In this document: positions 28,215 through 36,216 of the stretch, piece after piece
How the letters are laid out: each line of letters begins with the position of its first letter
Numbering within the stretch: position 1 is the stretch's first letter
Virus record (IMG/VR): IMGVR_UViG_3300025151_000127
Span: 1-36,216 of that record
Length of the DNA: 36,216 bases
Source: a virus
Strand: one strand, 5' to 3'
Notes under the pieces: model-generated
Seen by the model: only the letters and a program-made list of their open reading frames with translations
Database searches by the model: none
Told to the model about the DNA's origin: nothing
Position numbers and translations under genes: made by a program

Positions 28215-31009
28215 GAAATATAGCAAACAGTGTTGGGACATACAACATTGTAATCACCTCCAATAAACAAACCGCTTTAAATTTAACCAAATACAAGAGT
28301 TATAAGCGTTTTACAGATAAGCACGGATCTGATGAGGATTCTGTTTTTATGTCAACAGGCAGAGAAAAGCTTCAGGAGTCTATGCAAACTCCAATGTCTG
28401 AAGGCGTTAATATTTTAGAGTTTACTCATATTTTTAATTATGCGGGTGGTGGTAAAAGTGCCTCTAAAGACTCAGGCTTTAAAATAAAAACTCATGAAGC
28501 AGGGTTGGGCTTTCTGAAGAAGCTATTCTTCATGTCAACAGGCGAGTCGATGAGTTTTTTGAAAGAGAAAAAAGCTTATATTGATAGCTTAAATAAAAAG
28601 ATTGATGATTACGGCATTAAAGCTACGGAATATGACAGACGAGAGGGTCAGGGTGCGTGGGTAGACGATAATCCAATCGACGCTTCAAGACTTAACACAG
28701 CCGAAGCTCAATTAAAAGACATCATAGCCAGGAACGCTCACGGACAGAAAGTTTATATTGCTTATGGAATAGGCGATGATATGAAATACTGGGCTGGCCC
28801 CTTTCAAACTCTTTTAGGTGAGACTCAGTACTCCAATGATGGAGCCAAAGAAACCATAACCTATTTCTTTGCTTCAGATCAAGTTAAGCATCTCTATGAA
28901 GGGAAGACTGTCCTTGATTTCTCTACGCCAGTGTCAAAAGAACTAGGTAATAGATTTAAAATACCTGTGCAAGCATATGATGTTTTGCCACAAGAGGAAG
29001 AGTTAGGTATCAGGAGACGAGAAGGCGAAGATCGCTTTGCTGAAGTAATAGATTGGGCTGGGTATACCCCCTCGATTCATGACTGTGTTGTAAAGTTAAT
29101 CTCTTATTATTTGTATAGTATAGGAGTAAAAAATCACATCATTGTACTACCCAACTTAGATAAGATTCTTTCTCCGTTTATTGAGTCTGTAATGAAGCAA
29201 GAAATCTTTGATTACGATCCAGGAGAAGATCCTATTGTTGCCAATGCTTTATTTGCTGGCGCTGACATTGACAACTTACCTGTAGATCCTAGAAGCTCCC
29301 CTTTAAAAAGAATAAGACAAAACAAACACTTTGTTAAGGCGCTCGTTAAAGTTTTTGCAAACATGGGATTTAGTGCCGATATTAATAGTGTCCCTAACAC
29401 TAACGATATAGACCCTAGATTTGTCACCTTTACAAAAGATGCTTTATCACTTCAAGCCCCAGGCTCTCCTCCCCCAACAACATCTTTCTACACAGGTGAT
29501 ACAGGTACAGGAATTTTTGATTATTCACTGGGTGTTAAAATTGAAGACCCATTTAGTGATCCTGCAACAACTCCAAACGCTGATTCTGTTCTTCATTTAG
29601 GTTTAGATTTAACTCAATGGGAAGGCAAGGCCACATACAAGGACACTGATGGGAATGAAAAAACAGTAGGTGATGGGATCTTTACCATTGATGCTGGTAG
29701 TTATGCAGAACCTATCAAACGCTTTATAAATTCCATACTTAGTACTCAATCTGGCGAGCTTTTTGACATAGATTACTTTTTTGAGAGTAATCTAAAAGTA
29801 TGCGAAAAGTTTAAAGAGAAATTTGGTTCTGGAACATTTGCTGGATATAAACATGCCAAGGGAACTAGACAGAACTATCAAACTCCAACACCTATCGTTA
29901 GCGATGATGCTTACTTTATCTTTGGAGATCGTTCTTTAATAGATCAGTACCTATATGGACACATCCATCAGGTGGTCGATTTCAATAAGAAGTTTAGATC
30001 TGTAGAATATTTACAGGAGAAACAACTTATTGGCACAATTGATGATTCCATAGGAGATAGGTATTTTTTAGATCCCTTTTGGAATAAAATTAGTGAGGAC
30101 GTAACCCAACTTGAGCCCTGGGCTTCCTTTTCAACACCTGATTACTTAGCAACAATTGAGGATACATATTTTGCACAGATACAGCAGCTTATTTACAAAG
30201 GAGATTACACTCCTCTTGGTTTTTTCAATGACTATGCCAAGAAAAAAGGAGACTTTAGAAAAAACCTGCCTGATGAGTTTGGTTTTTTAACTGCAAAACC
30301 TGACGATGCTCCAACTACCATACTAGATCAAGTCGCTTCCCTACAAATTCCATTTTTTATAGCAAATGAAAAAAACTCAAATGTTATTTCTTTTAATATT
30401 GATGCTGATAATTTTATTTTGCAAGAGTTTATGGGCAGCATTGGCGAAATTTACCATGAAGTTGCTTTACGGTATACAAAACTATCTCAAACGGTCGCTG
30501 GAATACCTGACTCTGATGCTATTGACGCTAAATTGTATGAACTTATAGATAATTGGAGAGAGAGGGGTTTCTACGGCAAAGGTTTTCATAGTTTTTTTCC
30601 TTCAAACTCACAAATGTCGTTAACTCAGCTATCCACAGACCTAAAAGACATAATGCTATTAGAAACAGAAGGCAGAGCAAAAAACTTAAGAGCAAACTAC
30701 TCTTCTCCGTATGTTGCGATGCTGGCATTGTTTTCTGGTTTGTATAAAAAAAGATATAAAGGCGTGATAAAGACACTGCCAATGTTTAATTTATCAAACC
30801 TCTCCTATATTCAAAAACCTGCCATTGCATTATTAAAAAGCACTCCGCGTTTAAAGACCTCTTCGGAACTAAACAGGTCAACCGCTGATTTTTTTAGCGG
30901 ACTATATACGATACTGGGCTGGAAACACACAATCACTAAATCTAAAGCTGAGTCAGAGTTTGTAGTGGTAAAAGATGTTCGTGCGGAGATTAATGATGCA
31001 GAAGATTAA
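28211..31009 (+). CDS. Large baseplate hub protein (932 aa)
   Basis: The N-terminal part (ILEFTHIFNYAGGGKSASKD, YIAYGIGDDMKYWAGPFQ, ETITYFFASDQ) resembles hub proteins of the gp27 type that surround the spike. At 932 residues it is over twice T4 gp27 (391), so it may combine hub with further baseplate domains. The central acidic region (FDYDPGEDPIV) and C-terminal half are unrecognised. It starts in an ATGA overlap with gp53 and lies two genes before the gp5-type spike. Confidence 0.65.
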   Translation: MRNIANSVGTYNIVITSNKQTALNLTKYKSYKRFTDKHGSDEDSVFMSTGREKLQESMQTPMSEGVNILEFTHIFNYAGGGKSASKDSGFKIKTHEAGLGFLKKLFFMSTGESMSFLKEKKAYIDSLNKKIDDYGIKATEYDRREGQGAWVDDNPIDASRLNTAEAQLKDIIARNAHGQKVYIAYGIGDDMKYWAGPFQTLLGETQYSNDGAKETITYFFASDQVKHLYEGKTVLDFSTPVSKELGNRFKIPVQAYDVLPQEEELGIRRREGEDRFAEVIDWAGYTPSIHDCVVKLISYYLYSIGVKNHIIVLPNLDKILSPFIESVMKQEIFDYDPGEDPIVANALFAGADIDNLPVDPRSSPLKRIRQNKHFVKALVKVFANMGFSADINSVPNTNDIDPRFVTFTKDALSLQAPGSPPPTTSFYTGDTGTGIFDYSLGVKIEDPFSDPATTPNADSVLHLGLDLTQWEGKATYKDTDGNEKTVGDGIFTIDAGSYAEPIKRFINSILSTQSGELFDIDYFFESNLKVCEKFKEKFGSGTFAGYKHAKGTRQNYQTPTPIVSDDAYFIFGDRSLIDQYLYGHIHQVVDFNKKFRSVEYLQEKQLIGTIDDSIGDRYFLDPFWNKISEDVTQLEPWASFSTPDYLATIEDTYFAQIQQLIYKGDYTPLGFFNDYAKKKGDFRKNLPDEFGFLTAKPDDAPTTILDQVASLQIPFFIANEKNSNVISFNIDADNFILQEFMGSIGEIYHEVALRYTKLSQTVAGIPDSDAIDAKLYELIDNWRERGFYGKGFHSFFPSNSQMSLTQLSTDLKDIMLLETEGRAKNLRANYSSPYVAMLALFSGLYKKRYKGVIKTLPMFNLSNLSYIQKPAIALLKSTPRLKTSSELNRSTADFFSGLYTILGWKHTITKSKAESEFVVVKDVRAEINDAED

Positions 31010-31196
31010 TTTAGATAATAATAGTAATGAGTTTTTACTAAATCAAGAACGAAAACAGCGTCTTGTTTTTCCCTATAATAATGTAGTGAAGCATGAAGAG
31101 TCTGGAGAGTTAAATGCGTTTCAGAAAGAAACTATTTCTGAGGCTCAAAAGACTAGACGAAATGCGGCAAAGAGGAAGTTGGGAGATGATATTTAA
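30993..31196 (+). CDS. Small charged protein (67 aa) between hub and spike
   Basis: The ATGATG at 30993-30998 lies in the end of the hub gene, and the frame ends in a TAATG overlap with the spike. The protein is charged and probably helical (LNQERKQRLVFPYNN, KTRRNAAKRKLGDDI). There is no membrane segment. It could be an assembly factor or a small baseplate part; nothing more can be said. Confidence 0.6.
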   Translation: MMQKINLDNNSNEFLLNQERKQRLVFPYNNVVKHEESGELNAFQKETISEAQKTRRNAAKRKLGDDI

Positions 31197-32359
31197 TGGC
31201 GGTATATAAAGGATGCATAATTTCAAAAAGAGATTTAAATGGTAAAGGTCTATTAACTGTATGCCCTACAGGCTCAAATGCAGATGACCCCAACAATTGG
31301 ATTTCAGTTAAGTATGTAAGCTTTTATGGAGGGGGTTCATACACGGGAGCAGGATTTGTCCCAGAGGTAAACCAAGAAATACTTTATGATTTTGCGGAAA
31401 ATGACACTACCAACACTTATTATTATTTGGGGTCGGTAATAGATCAACAATATGATGCAGCGCAGAGAGATGCCGCATACCCACAAGGAAAAGATCCCTC
31501 TTTAGGTAGAGAGCAAACAATGCCTCATGATTCTGAAGATTCAAAAGAGGCCTCTCAAAGCATGTCTTATGGGGTTACCACTCCTACAGGGCATCATTTA
31601 TTGATGCGAGAGAATAGAGATACACAGCAAACCCGAGCAGGGGTAAGTTTAAAAAGCTCGCAAGGTCATGGCCTTTTACTGAATGATGTCCCTCATCACT
31701 CTGGGCCTTACCTGTATAGCTCTGGAGAAAAAGCAACGATTCGCCTCTCTGATTCTGATGATGACAGCAGTGATTTAGGCCCTGAAGGTATAGGAATAAA
31801 GGCAGGAGGTAATCTAAATATGCATAGCGCAGAAGGGAATGTCTCTTTGACCGTTCAAGATGGTGGTAATATGGAGATTAAAAATCATTCTACTACATCA
31901 AAAGGGACTCCACTGACAAGAAAAAGCCAGACAGGTAATATAATTATACAGAGTGATCGTGGAGATATAAGCCTTATCAGCACTGGGAACGGTATTTTCA
32001 TTGATTGCATAGGAACGGACAAGGAAGATGGGACAACGGCAGCGTCATTTCAGGTTAGAAGCCAAAACAAAATTCACCTATATGCAGAAAAAGGAATTGA
32101 CATGAAATCCTTGGGAGATATAAATATAAAGGGGCGTAATGTAAATATAGAATCTGATGTCGCACAAGGAGGTACGATTCAACTCAATCCCTTGCCTCCC
32201 AACTCAATAGATATACAAATGGCTATTCGAAAAACTAATTTTGAGATTGACGCAGAAAAGCTATTCGGCTGGTGGCCTTTCTTTATGAATCCTCTTTGGT
32301 CAACTAACTATAGTTATTTTAATAATGTTAACACATCAACACCCCTTAAGCAATTATAA
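31196..32359 (+). CDS. gp5: gp5/VgrG-like baseplate spike without lysozyme domain
   Basis: The N-terminal OB-fold region (CIISKRDLNGKGLLTVCPTG, YGGGSYTGAGFVPEVNQEIL) is followed by a linker and a beta-helix of repeated short strands (GNLNMHSAEGNVSLTVQDGG, GNIIIQSDRGDISLISTGNG, DMKSLGDINIKGRNVNIESD), as in the needle of T4 gp5. The lysozyme domain that T4 gp5 carries between these parts is absent. The protein is therefore shorter (387 versus 575). The PAAR protein at 6692 probably caps it. Confidence 0.85.
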   Translation: MAVYKGCIISKRDLNGKGLLTVCPTGSNADDPNNWISVKYVSFYGGGSYTGAGFVPEVNQEILYDFAENDTTNTYYYLGSVIDQQYDAAQRDAAYPQGKDPSLGREQTMPHDSEDSKEASQSMSYGVTTPTGHHLLMRENRDTQQTRAGVSLKSSQGHGLLLNDVPHHSGPYLYSSGEKATIRLSDSDDDSSDLGPEGIGIKAGGNLNMHSAEGNVSLTVQDGGNMEIKNHSTTSKGTPLTRKSQTGNIIIQSDRGDISLISTGNGIFIDCIGTDKEDGTTAASFQVRSQNKIHLYAEKGIDMKSLGDINIKGRNVNIESDVAQGGTIQLNPLPPNSIDIQMAIRKTNFEIDAEKLFGWWPFFMNPLWSTNYSYFNNVNTSTPLKQL

Positions 32360-32368
32360 GAAACTAAT

Positions 32369-35050
32369 ATGGCACTAATTAATCCTCAAATGTTTACGAA
32401 CCCTGCTTTGTTTTTGACAACTCAGTACGGCATTCCAAAATGTGCAACCAATTTCGGTGTTGATGTTTTGCAGTTTATGGGTGGTGGATCACTAAATGCT
32501 TTGACCCGAGCTTTACAGCAAGGTAGAAATACGGCAAGGCAGACTGTAGCAGATTTCGTTAATAAAGTTTTTAACGACACAGGAATTATCTCGTTCAATG
32601 TGGGTACTGGTAAGTTTGAATTATTTTCTCAATCTTCGACAAATGGTTTTGATATAGATTGGCTAGAGACAGCCGCTAACTGGACAGGTCAGATAAACGC
32701 TTTTTTTGAGGCTGGAGAAGCCTTAGTAGAGGGCTTTGAAGAGGTCCAGGATTGTTTAGCTCAATTCGGAGCTTGGCTGGATAGCGGAGGGCCTCTTGAT
32801 GGGGCTGGTTTTGGTGGGATTAATTCTACTTATGGAGGAAATCAGTACACAGAAAACTCAAAACAAGCAGCTTTTGCTTTAGCGCAATCACAAATACAAG
32901 ATGCCTTAGACTTTGCAGGTAAATGCTCTGACCAGTTAGAGATCATTGGTCAGATTTTATATCAACGACAACTAGAAGCGGCTGCTGCCGCTGAAGATGA
33001 AGGGCCTATCTTTAGATTAACCTTCGGTCCCCCAGTATCTAAGCAGGGATTATTTATTTTATCTGAAGACGGTCTTTACTTCGATTCACAAGAGAGACTT
33101 TACAATGGAAAAGAGATTCCCTCTGCTTCTGATATTGGGTTTGTTGTTGACAGCGAAAAATGGAATTTAAATTATCCTCCTAGCCTTGGAGGAAAAGGAA
33201 CCATTATCACTGTCGATCAATTAAATGATTATGTAAATACTATTTTTGATTTATCTTACATTGATAACTCTACAGAGCTACAAACTTTCTACGCTAAAGA
33301 TTATTTCTTAGCTGTGCTACAAGAACAAAAAGATAAACTTGTATCTGATTCTGAATCACAAGTCACCGAGCTACTAAGCGATGGGTATACTGAGGACTCT
33401 GCTTTGGTAGTAAATACAAAGCAAAGCCTCTTTTCTGTTATCTCCTCTTATGCAGAAAAGGAAGATAAGAGGAAAAAACAAATTGAGATCGCTGTAAAAT
33501 CTGCTGATCTATTAGGATCTAGTGAAGTATTCGAGCCAGGACAAATCCCCGTAAATGATTTCTCCTTCTTGAGCAGTGTGGCTGTAAATATTCCGATAGA
33601 TAAACAGAAACAGTTATCTTTCGATTCGGGTGAGGTGTCTGGTGTGGTTCTCCCTATTAAGCCTAAATTTGTTAGAAACTACGGGACTAACTCAAACGCG
33701 CTTCTTTCCCCAGTAGTAGTTCCCCCCGTAGGCTTAGGCTCGATTATATTTAATCCCTCGATAAATGCACAATCAGCCCCTGCTGTATCGCTTACTGATT
33801 CTATTTCAACAAGTGGATTGTTTGCAGTATATAACTTTTTAAAAGGCAACACCCTAGACCCCTCATCAACACAGTATAATGTAGTTAACCCTGCAAACCC
33901 TGGGGCAGACTTAGATGGTCAGTTGGTTGGTGTCGCTCAAAATGTTTTCAAGGCAGGATTAGGCGTTCCTTTCTTAGGTGGGATTACCAAGATAGATACC
34001 ACAACTGCTAATATTACAAAATCAGCAGGTTACTTTAGATTACCATCCAGCAAAGAATTTCAAAATTTAATGTATAACCCAGATGGATGCAGTATTGATT
34101 GTTGGTTACACATTCCTTATTTTGCGTATAATCAAACTAGACAAGAGGAGGATCCAACTGCACCCGCAAGATTAAAAAACACAAATACTGGTGCGTGGAC
34201 TGATTATAATTATTATAGAATTTTGTTAGGCAATGAGAATACTGGAGGGTTACCTCAAGCAAGTAATGTTAGCTCTCTAACAACTTCTAATCAAAAGGAG
34301 ACCACAAAGGGTGTTCTTATTGGATTCACGCGAGACCCTGTTATTTTCTCTGATCAAGCCATAATCCCAGGACCTAATACTAATCCTGGACAAAACGCTA
34401 ACTTAGCGTCTTCTGCAACCGTTTCATCCTCTTGCTTCTTTATTGCTCCTACACAATCATTTGGAACTTCCGCAGTCGAGTTTGTTCCTAAGGTGAGCGA
34501 TTGCAGCTTTACTGGATTCCATAAAATGAAGGTTGATGTTTCTTCTACCTTATCAAATGGAAAGTCGTTGTCTGATGTATCTTCAACATATATTCATCTG
34601 CACATAGCATTAAATGTTCCTAAAGATGAATGTAATATTTATTTAGATGGAAGTCTACTTTCCACTTCTGCTATCTCCGATGTATTTGGAGTTCAATCAT
34701 TTACATCCCCTAAAGTGCCTACCTTTATTGTTCCTAAAGATAAGCCTAATAGTAGCTTTTATTACAGTTCTGCTACGGTAAATCAAGCGCCTGGAGTTAC
34801 CTCTTTTGATAGCGGTCCACAAAATGATACCTATTTTACTCCTTGGATAGTGGGTGGTGGGTGGACTGAAGGATCACCTATTGATTTCTCCACCAGTTCA
34901 GGCGGGTTTATGGGTAACAGGCATGGATACACGGGTAGTTTACATGGGCATGTTGGAAGTTTAAAGTTTTATTCTCGACCCCTAACTACTAAGGAAGTGC
35001 TCCAAAATTATGAAGCTCAGAGCGGCTTCTTTAAAAATATAGAGATATGA
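32369..35050 (+). CDS. Large tail/baseplate protein with LamG-like C-terminal domain
   Basis: The 893-residue protein has an N-terminal region with helical Ala/Gln/Asn-rich segments and a C-terminal half with a concanavalin/LamG jellyroll: GYFRLPSSKEFQNLMYNPDG, SIDCWLHIPY, YIHLHIALNVPKDECNIYLDG, and finally GHVGSLKFYSRPLTTKEVLQ. Such domains bind sugars or pack as surface plates. Position between spike and gp25 suggests a peripheral baseplate or fibre-network role. It overlaps gp25 by ATGA. Confidence 0.7.
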   Translation: MALINPQMFTNPALFLTTQYGIPKCATNFGVDVLQFMGGGSLNALTRALQQGRNTARQTVADFVNKVFNDTGIISFNVGTGKFELFSQSSTNGFDIDWLETAANWTGQINAFFEAGEALVEGFEEVQDCLAQFGAWLDSGGPLDGAGFGGINSTYGGNQYTENSKQAAFALAQSQIQDALDFAGKCSDQLEIIGQILYQRQLEAAAAAEDEGPIFRLTFGPPVSKQGLFILSEDGLYFDSQERLYNGKEIPSASDIGFVVDSEKWNLNYPPSLGGKGTIITVDQLNDYVNTIFDLSYIDNSTELQTFYAKDYFLAVLQEQKDKLVSDSESQVTELLSDGYTEDSALVVNTKQSLFSVISSYAEKEDKRKKQIEIAVKSADLLGSSEVFEPGQIPVNDFSFLSSVAVNIPIDKQKQLSFDSGEVSGVVLPIKPKFVRNYGTNSNALLSPVVVPPVGLGSIIFNPSINAQSAPAVSLTDSISTSGLFAVYNFLKGNTLDPSSTQYNVVNPANPGADLDGQLVGVAQNVFKAGLGVPFLGGITKIDTTTANITKSAGYFRLPSSKEFQNLMYNPDGCSIDCWLHIPYFAYNQTRQEEDPTAPARLKNTNTGAWTDYNYYRILLGNENTGGLPQASNVSSLTTSNQKETTKGVLIGFTRDPVIFSDQAIIPGPNTNPGQNANLASSATVSSSCFFIAPTQSFGTSAVEFVPKVSDCSFTGFHKMKVDVSSTLSNGKSLSDVSSTYIHLHIALNVPKDECNIYLDGSLLSTSAISDVFGVQSFTSPKVPTFIVPKDKPNSSFYYSSATVNQAPGVTSFDSGPQNDTYFTPWIVGGGWTEGSPIDFSTSSGGFMGNRHGYTGSLHGHVGSLKFYSRPLTTKEVLQNYEAQSGFFKNIEI

Positions 35051-35517
35051 CGAACACCACCACCACCTACGGGGTCTTGCCCTCACAGAGAATAAAAGAC
35101 CAAATAAACAACGCCAATCCTTCTGAGGAAGTAAAGGGTGTAAGGTTCCCTTTATTTGATAAAGACAACGCTGCGAAAGGTATTTTTAGCCAAACCGCAG
35201 GAATTGAGATGCTTAGAGGGCAGGTGATCCAACTGCTACAAACTGGCGGCGACGAAAGACTAATGCTGCCTAACTTTGGAGTGAACCTAGAAGAGTTTTT
35301 GTTTGAGCCTCTCACCGAAGAAGTTGTTTTAAATATAAAAACGAGAGTGGCTACAGCGATATACGACTACATTCCTGATGCTCAGATAAAAGATATGCAA
35401 GTTAAATTAATTGATGAAGGCTCGGCGTTTGGGTTGCCAGGTATTAGAATCAGTTTGTCCATTTTTTCTTTAGAATTCCAAACAGATACAGAGGTAACTG
35501 TTTACCATAGACCATAA
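35047..35517 (+). CDS. gp25: Baseplate wedge gp25-like
   Basis: This 156-residue protein shows the gp25 core: EMLRGQVIQLLQTGGDERLM, LPNFGVNLEEFLFEPLTEEV and ATAIYDYIPDAQIKDMQVKL. These lie at the sheath-baseplate contact and anchor the first sheath ring. Length is close to T4 gp25 (132). It overlaps the preceding stop by ATGA and is followed 12 bp later by gp6. Confidence 0.9.
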   Translation: MTNTTTTYGVLPSQRIKDQINNANPSEEVKGVRFPLFDKDNAAKGIFSQTAGIEMLRGQVIQLLQTGGDERLMLPNFGVNLEEFLFEPLTEEVVLNIKTRVATAIYDYIPDAQIKDMQVKLIDEGSAFGLPGIRISLSIFSLEFQTDTEVTVYHRP

Positions 35518-35529
35518 AAGCTTAATCCT

Positions 35530-36216
35530 ATGACTTCAAATTACAATACGACCAATCCTGTACCTTTCACAACCGCTGAGTCGGATTATCAAAAACTTAT
35601 CCAAAGCGGAAAAGAATATATAAACAAAGAAAGCTTAATTGATTATGCAGCTACAGACTTTGCCACCCTAAGAGATTCTTTAATTTCTTATATGAAAGCA
35701 GCATACTCAAAAGATTATCAAAATTTTACTGAGTCTGATTATGGGATGATGTTCACTGAGTTGGTTGCGTATATGGGGTCAGTAATGTCATTTAAAGCTG
35801 ACGCATTAGCAAACGAATCATACTTACCAACTGCAAGAACAAGAAGGAATGTTTCAAAACTATTAAGTTTAATTGGTGTTAGACTAAAAGGGCCTACTTC
35901 CGCTGGTGGAAGCGCACAGTTAGTGCTAGATAATGCAGCCACTGCCAATCCTACGATTACAGCACAGAATAGAGTTGTTACAATATCTTCTCCTTTAGAT
36001 GGAGGTCAGGTAACCTATACATTGTATCCCGTATCTAATGGAAAGATACAATCTCTAGCCTCAAATAGCACAGATATAGAACTATCTATGGCCGATACCT
36101 ATGATCCAAGTACCACTTGGACTAATCTCGCTCTCTTGGAAGGTGCCTTGGCGCAAGAAACAGGCACTTTTGATACCACAGATGCCTTTAAATCTATTAA
36201 TTTAAATCAAGGGCCA
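35530..36216 (+). CDS. gp6: Baseplate wedge gp6-like, 5' part only
   Basis: The frame is open from ATG 35530 to the window end (229 codons, no stop), so it is truncated by the window. The start has DFATLRDSLISYMKAAYSKD, FTESDYGMMFTELVAYMGSV and RTRRNVSKLLSLIGVRLKGP, typical of gp6/baseplate-J proteins that dimerise to form the iris ring of the baseplate. The order gp25-gp6 is as in T4-like phages. Confidence 0.9.
   Translation, partial: MTSNYNTTNPVPFTTAESDYQKLIQSGKEYINKESLIDYAATDFATLRDSLISYMKAAYSKDYQNFTESDYGMMFTELVAYMGSVMSFKADALANESYLPTARTRRNVSKLLSLIGVRLKGPTSAGGSAQLVLDNAATANPTITAQNRVVTISSPLDGGQVTYTLYPVSNGKIQSLASNSTDIELSMADTYDPSTTWTNLALLEGALAQETGTFDTTDAFKSINLNQGP

Noticed and set aside
32119-32126. 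Exact TATAAATA octamer inside the spike gene
   Set aside because: It is formed by ordinary Ile/Asn/Lys codons in the beta-helix and has no gene start after it.
1-36216. tRNA genes, CRISPR array, integrase or attachment sites
   Set aside because: I found no cloverleaf-type sequence, regular spacer-repeat array or recombinase; the Cas4-like gene stands alone.

Overview
The window is a 36.2 kb piece of a T4-like myovirus genome, most likely a marine or other aquatic phage. The phage assignment rests on a T4-style large terminase, a gp20-type portal, UvsW helicase, and a baseplate module with hub, gp53, gp5-type spike, gp25 and gp6. No rRNA, tRNA, integrase, transposase or CRISPR array was seen. 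The host cannot be named from this sequence; the exact TTGACA/TATAAT promoters only say that it uses an ordinary sigma-70-type polymerase.

Layout. (1) 1-1454, leftward, visibly richer in G+C than the rest: four small genes, each with a near-consensus promoter whose predicted start site falls on or next to the ATG, so the mRNAs look leaderless. The outermost gene encodes a lysozyme-like protein with a signal peptide. (2) 1455-1720, a control region with two CCATATATGG palindromes, repeated GGGACTCCTA and a T4-type late octamer. (3) 1721-8690, mostly rightward: an HExxH metalloprotease, small membrane proteins and a lipoprotein, a Cys-rich protein next to a PAAR spike tip, and seven members of a small-protein family. 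An eighth member lies at 10480. (4) 8735-10463: three strong terminators isolating an Hsp20 gene and an unknown 337-residue gene. (5) 10480-18648: glycosyltransferase, terminase, portal, acidic scaffold-like protein, and beta-rich structural or fibre-like proteins. (6) 18645-24809: leftward uvsW, primase and two small genes interleaved with a rightward Cas4-like nuclease, a gp26-like hub assembly gene and two tail proteins. (7) 24837-36216: tape measure, tube/baseplate junction, gp53, hub, spike, LamG-domain protein, gp25 and the start of gp6.

Main biological reading. Eight small, mostly very basic proteins share an N-terminus of the type MN(S/W)-x-x-(K/R)-(I/V)-Y-x-x-L-T-E and then diverge completely. 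The leader ends in Leu/Ile-x-Glu, the form of the T4 capsid-targeting sequence that is cut by the prohead protease. I infer a large set of internal head proteins that are packaged with the DNA, trimmed and injected. This is the best candidate for a little-described system here. A second strong candidate is a programmed -1 frameshift at AAATTTT near the end of the gp26-like gene, which would join it to an ORF lacking a good start, as in tail-assembly chaperones of other phages. Capsid (gp23), sheath (gp18) and prohead protease (gp21) genes were not recognised and probably lie outside the window.
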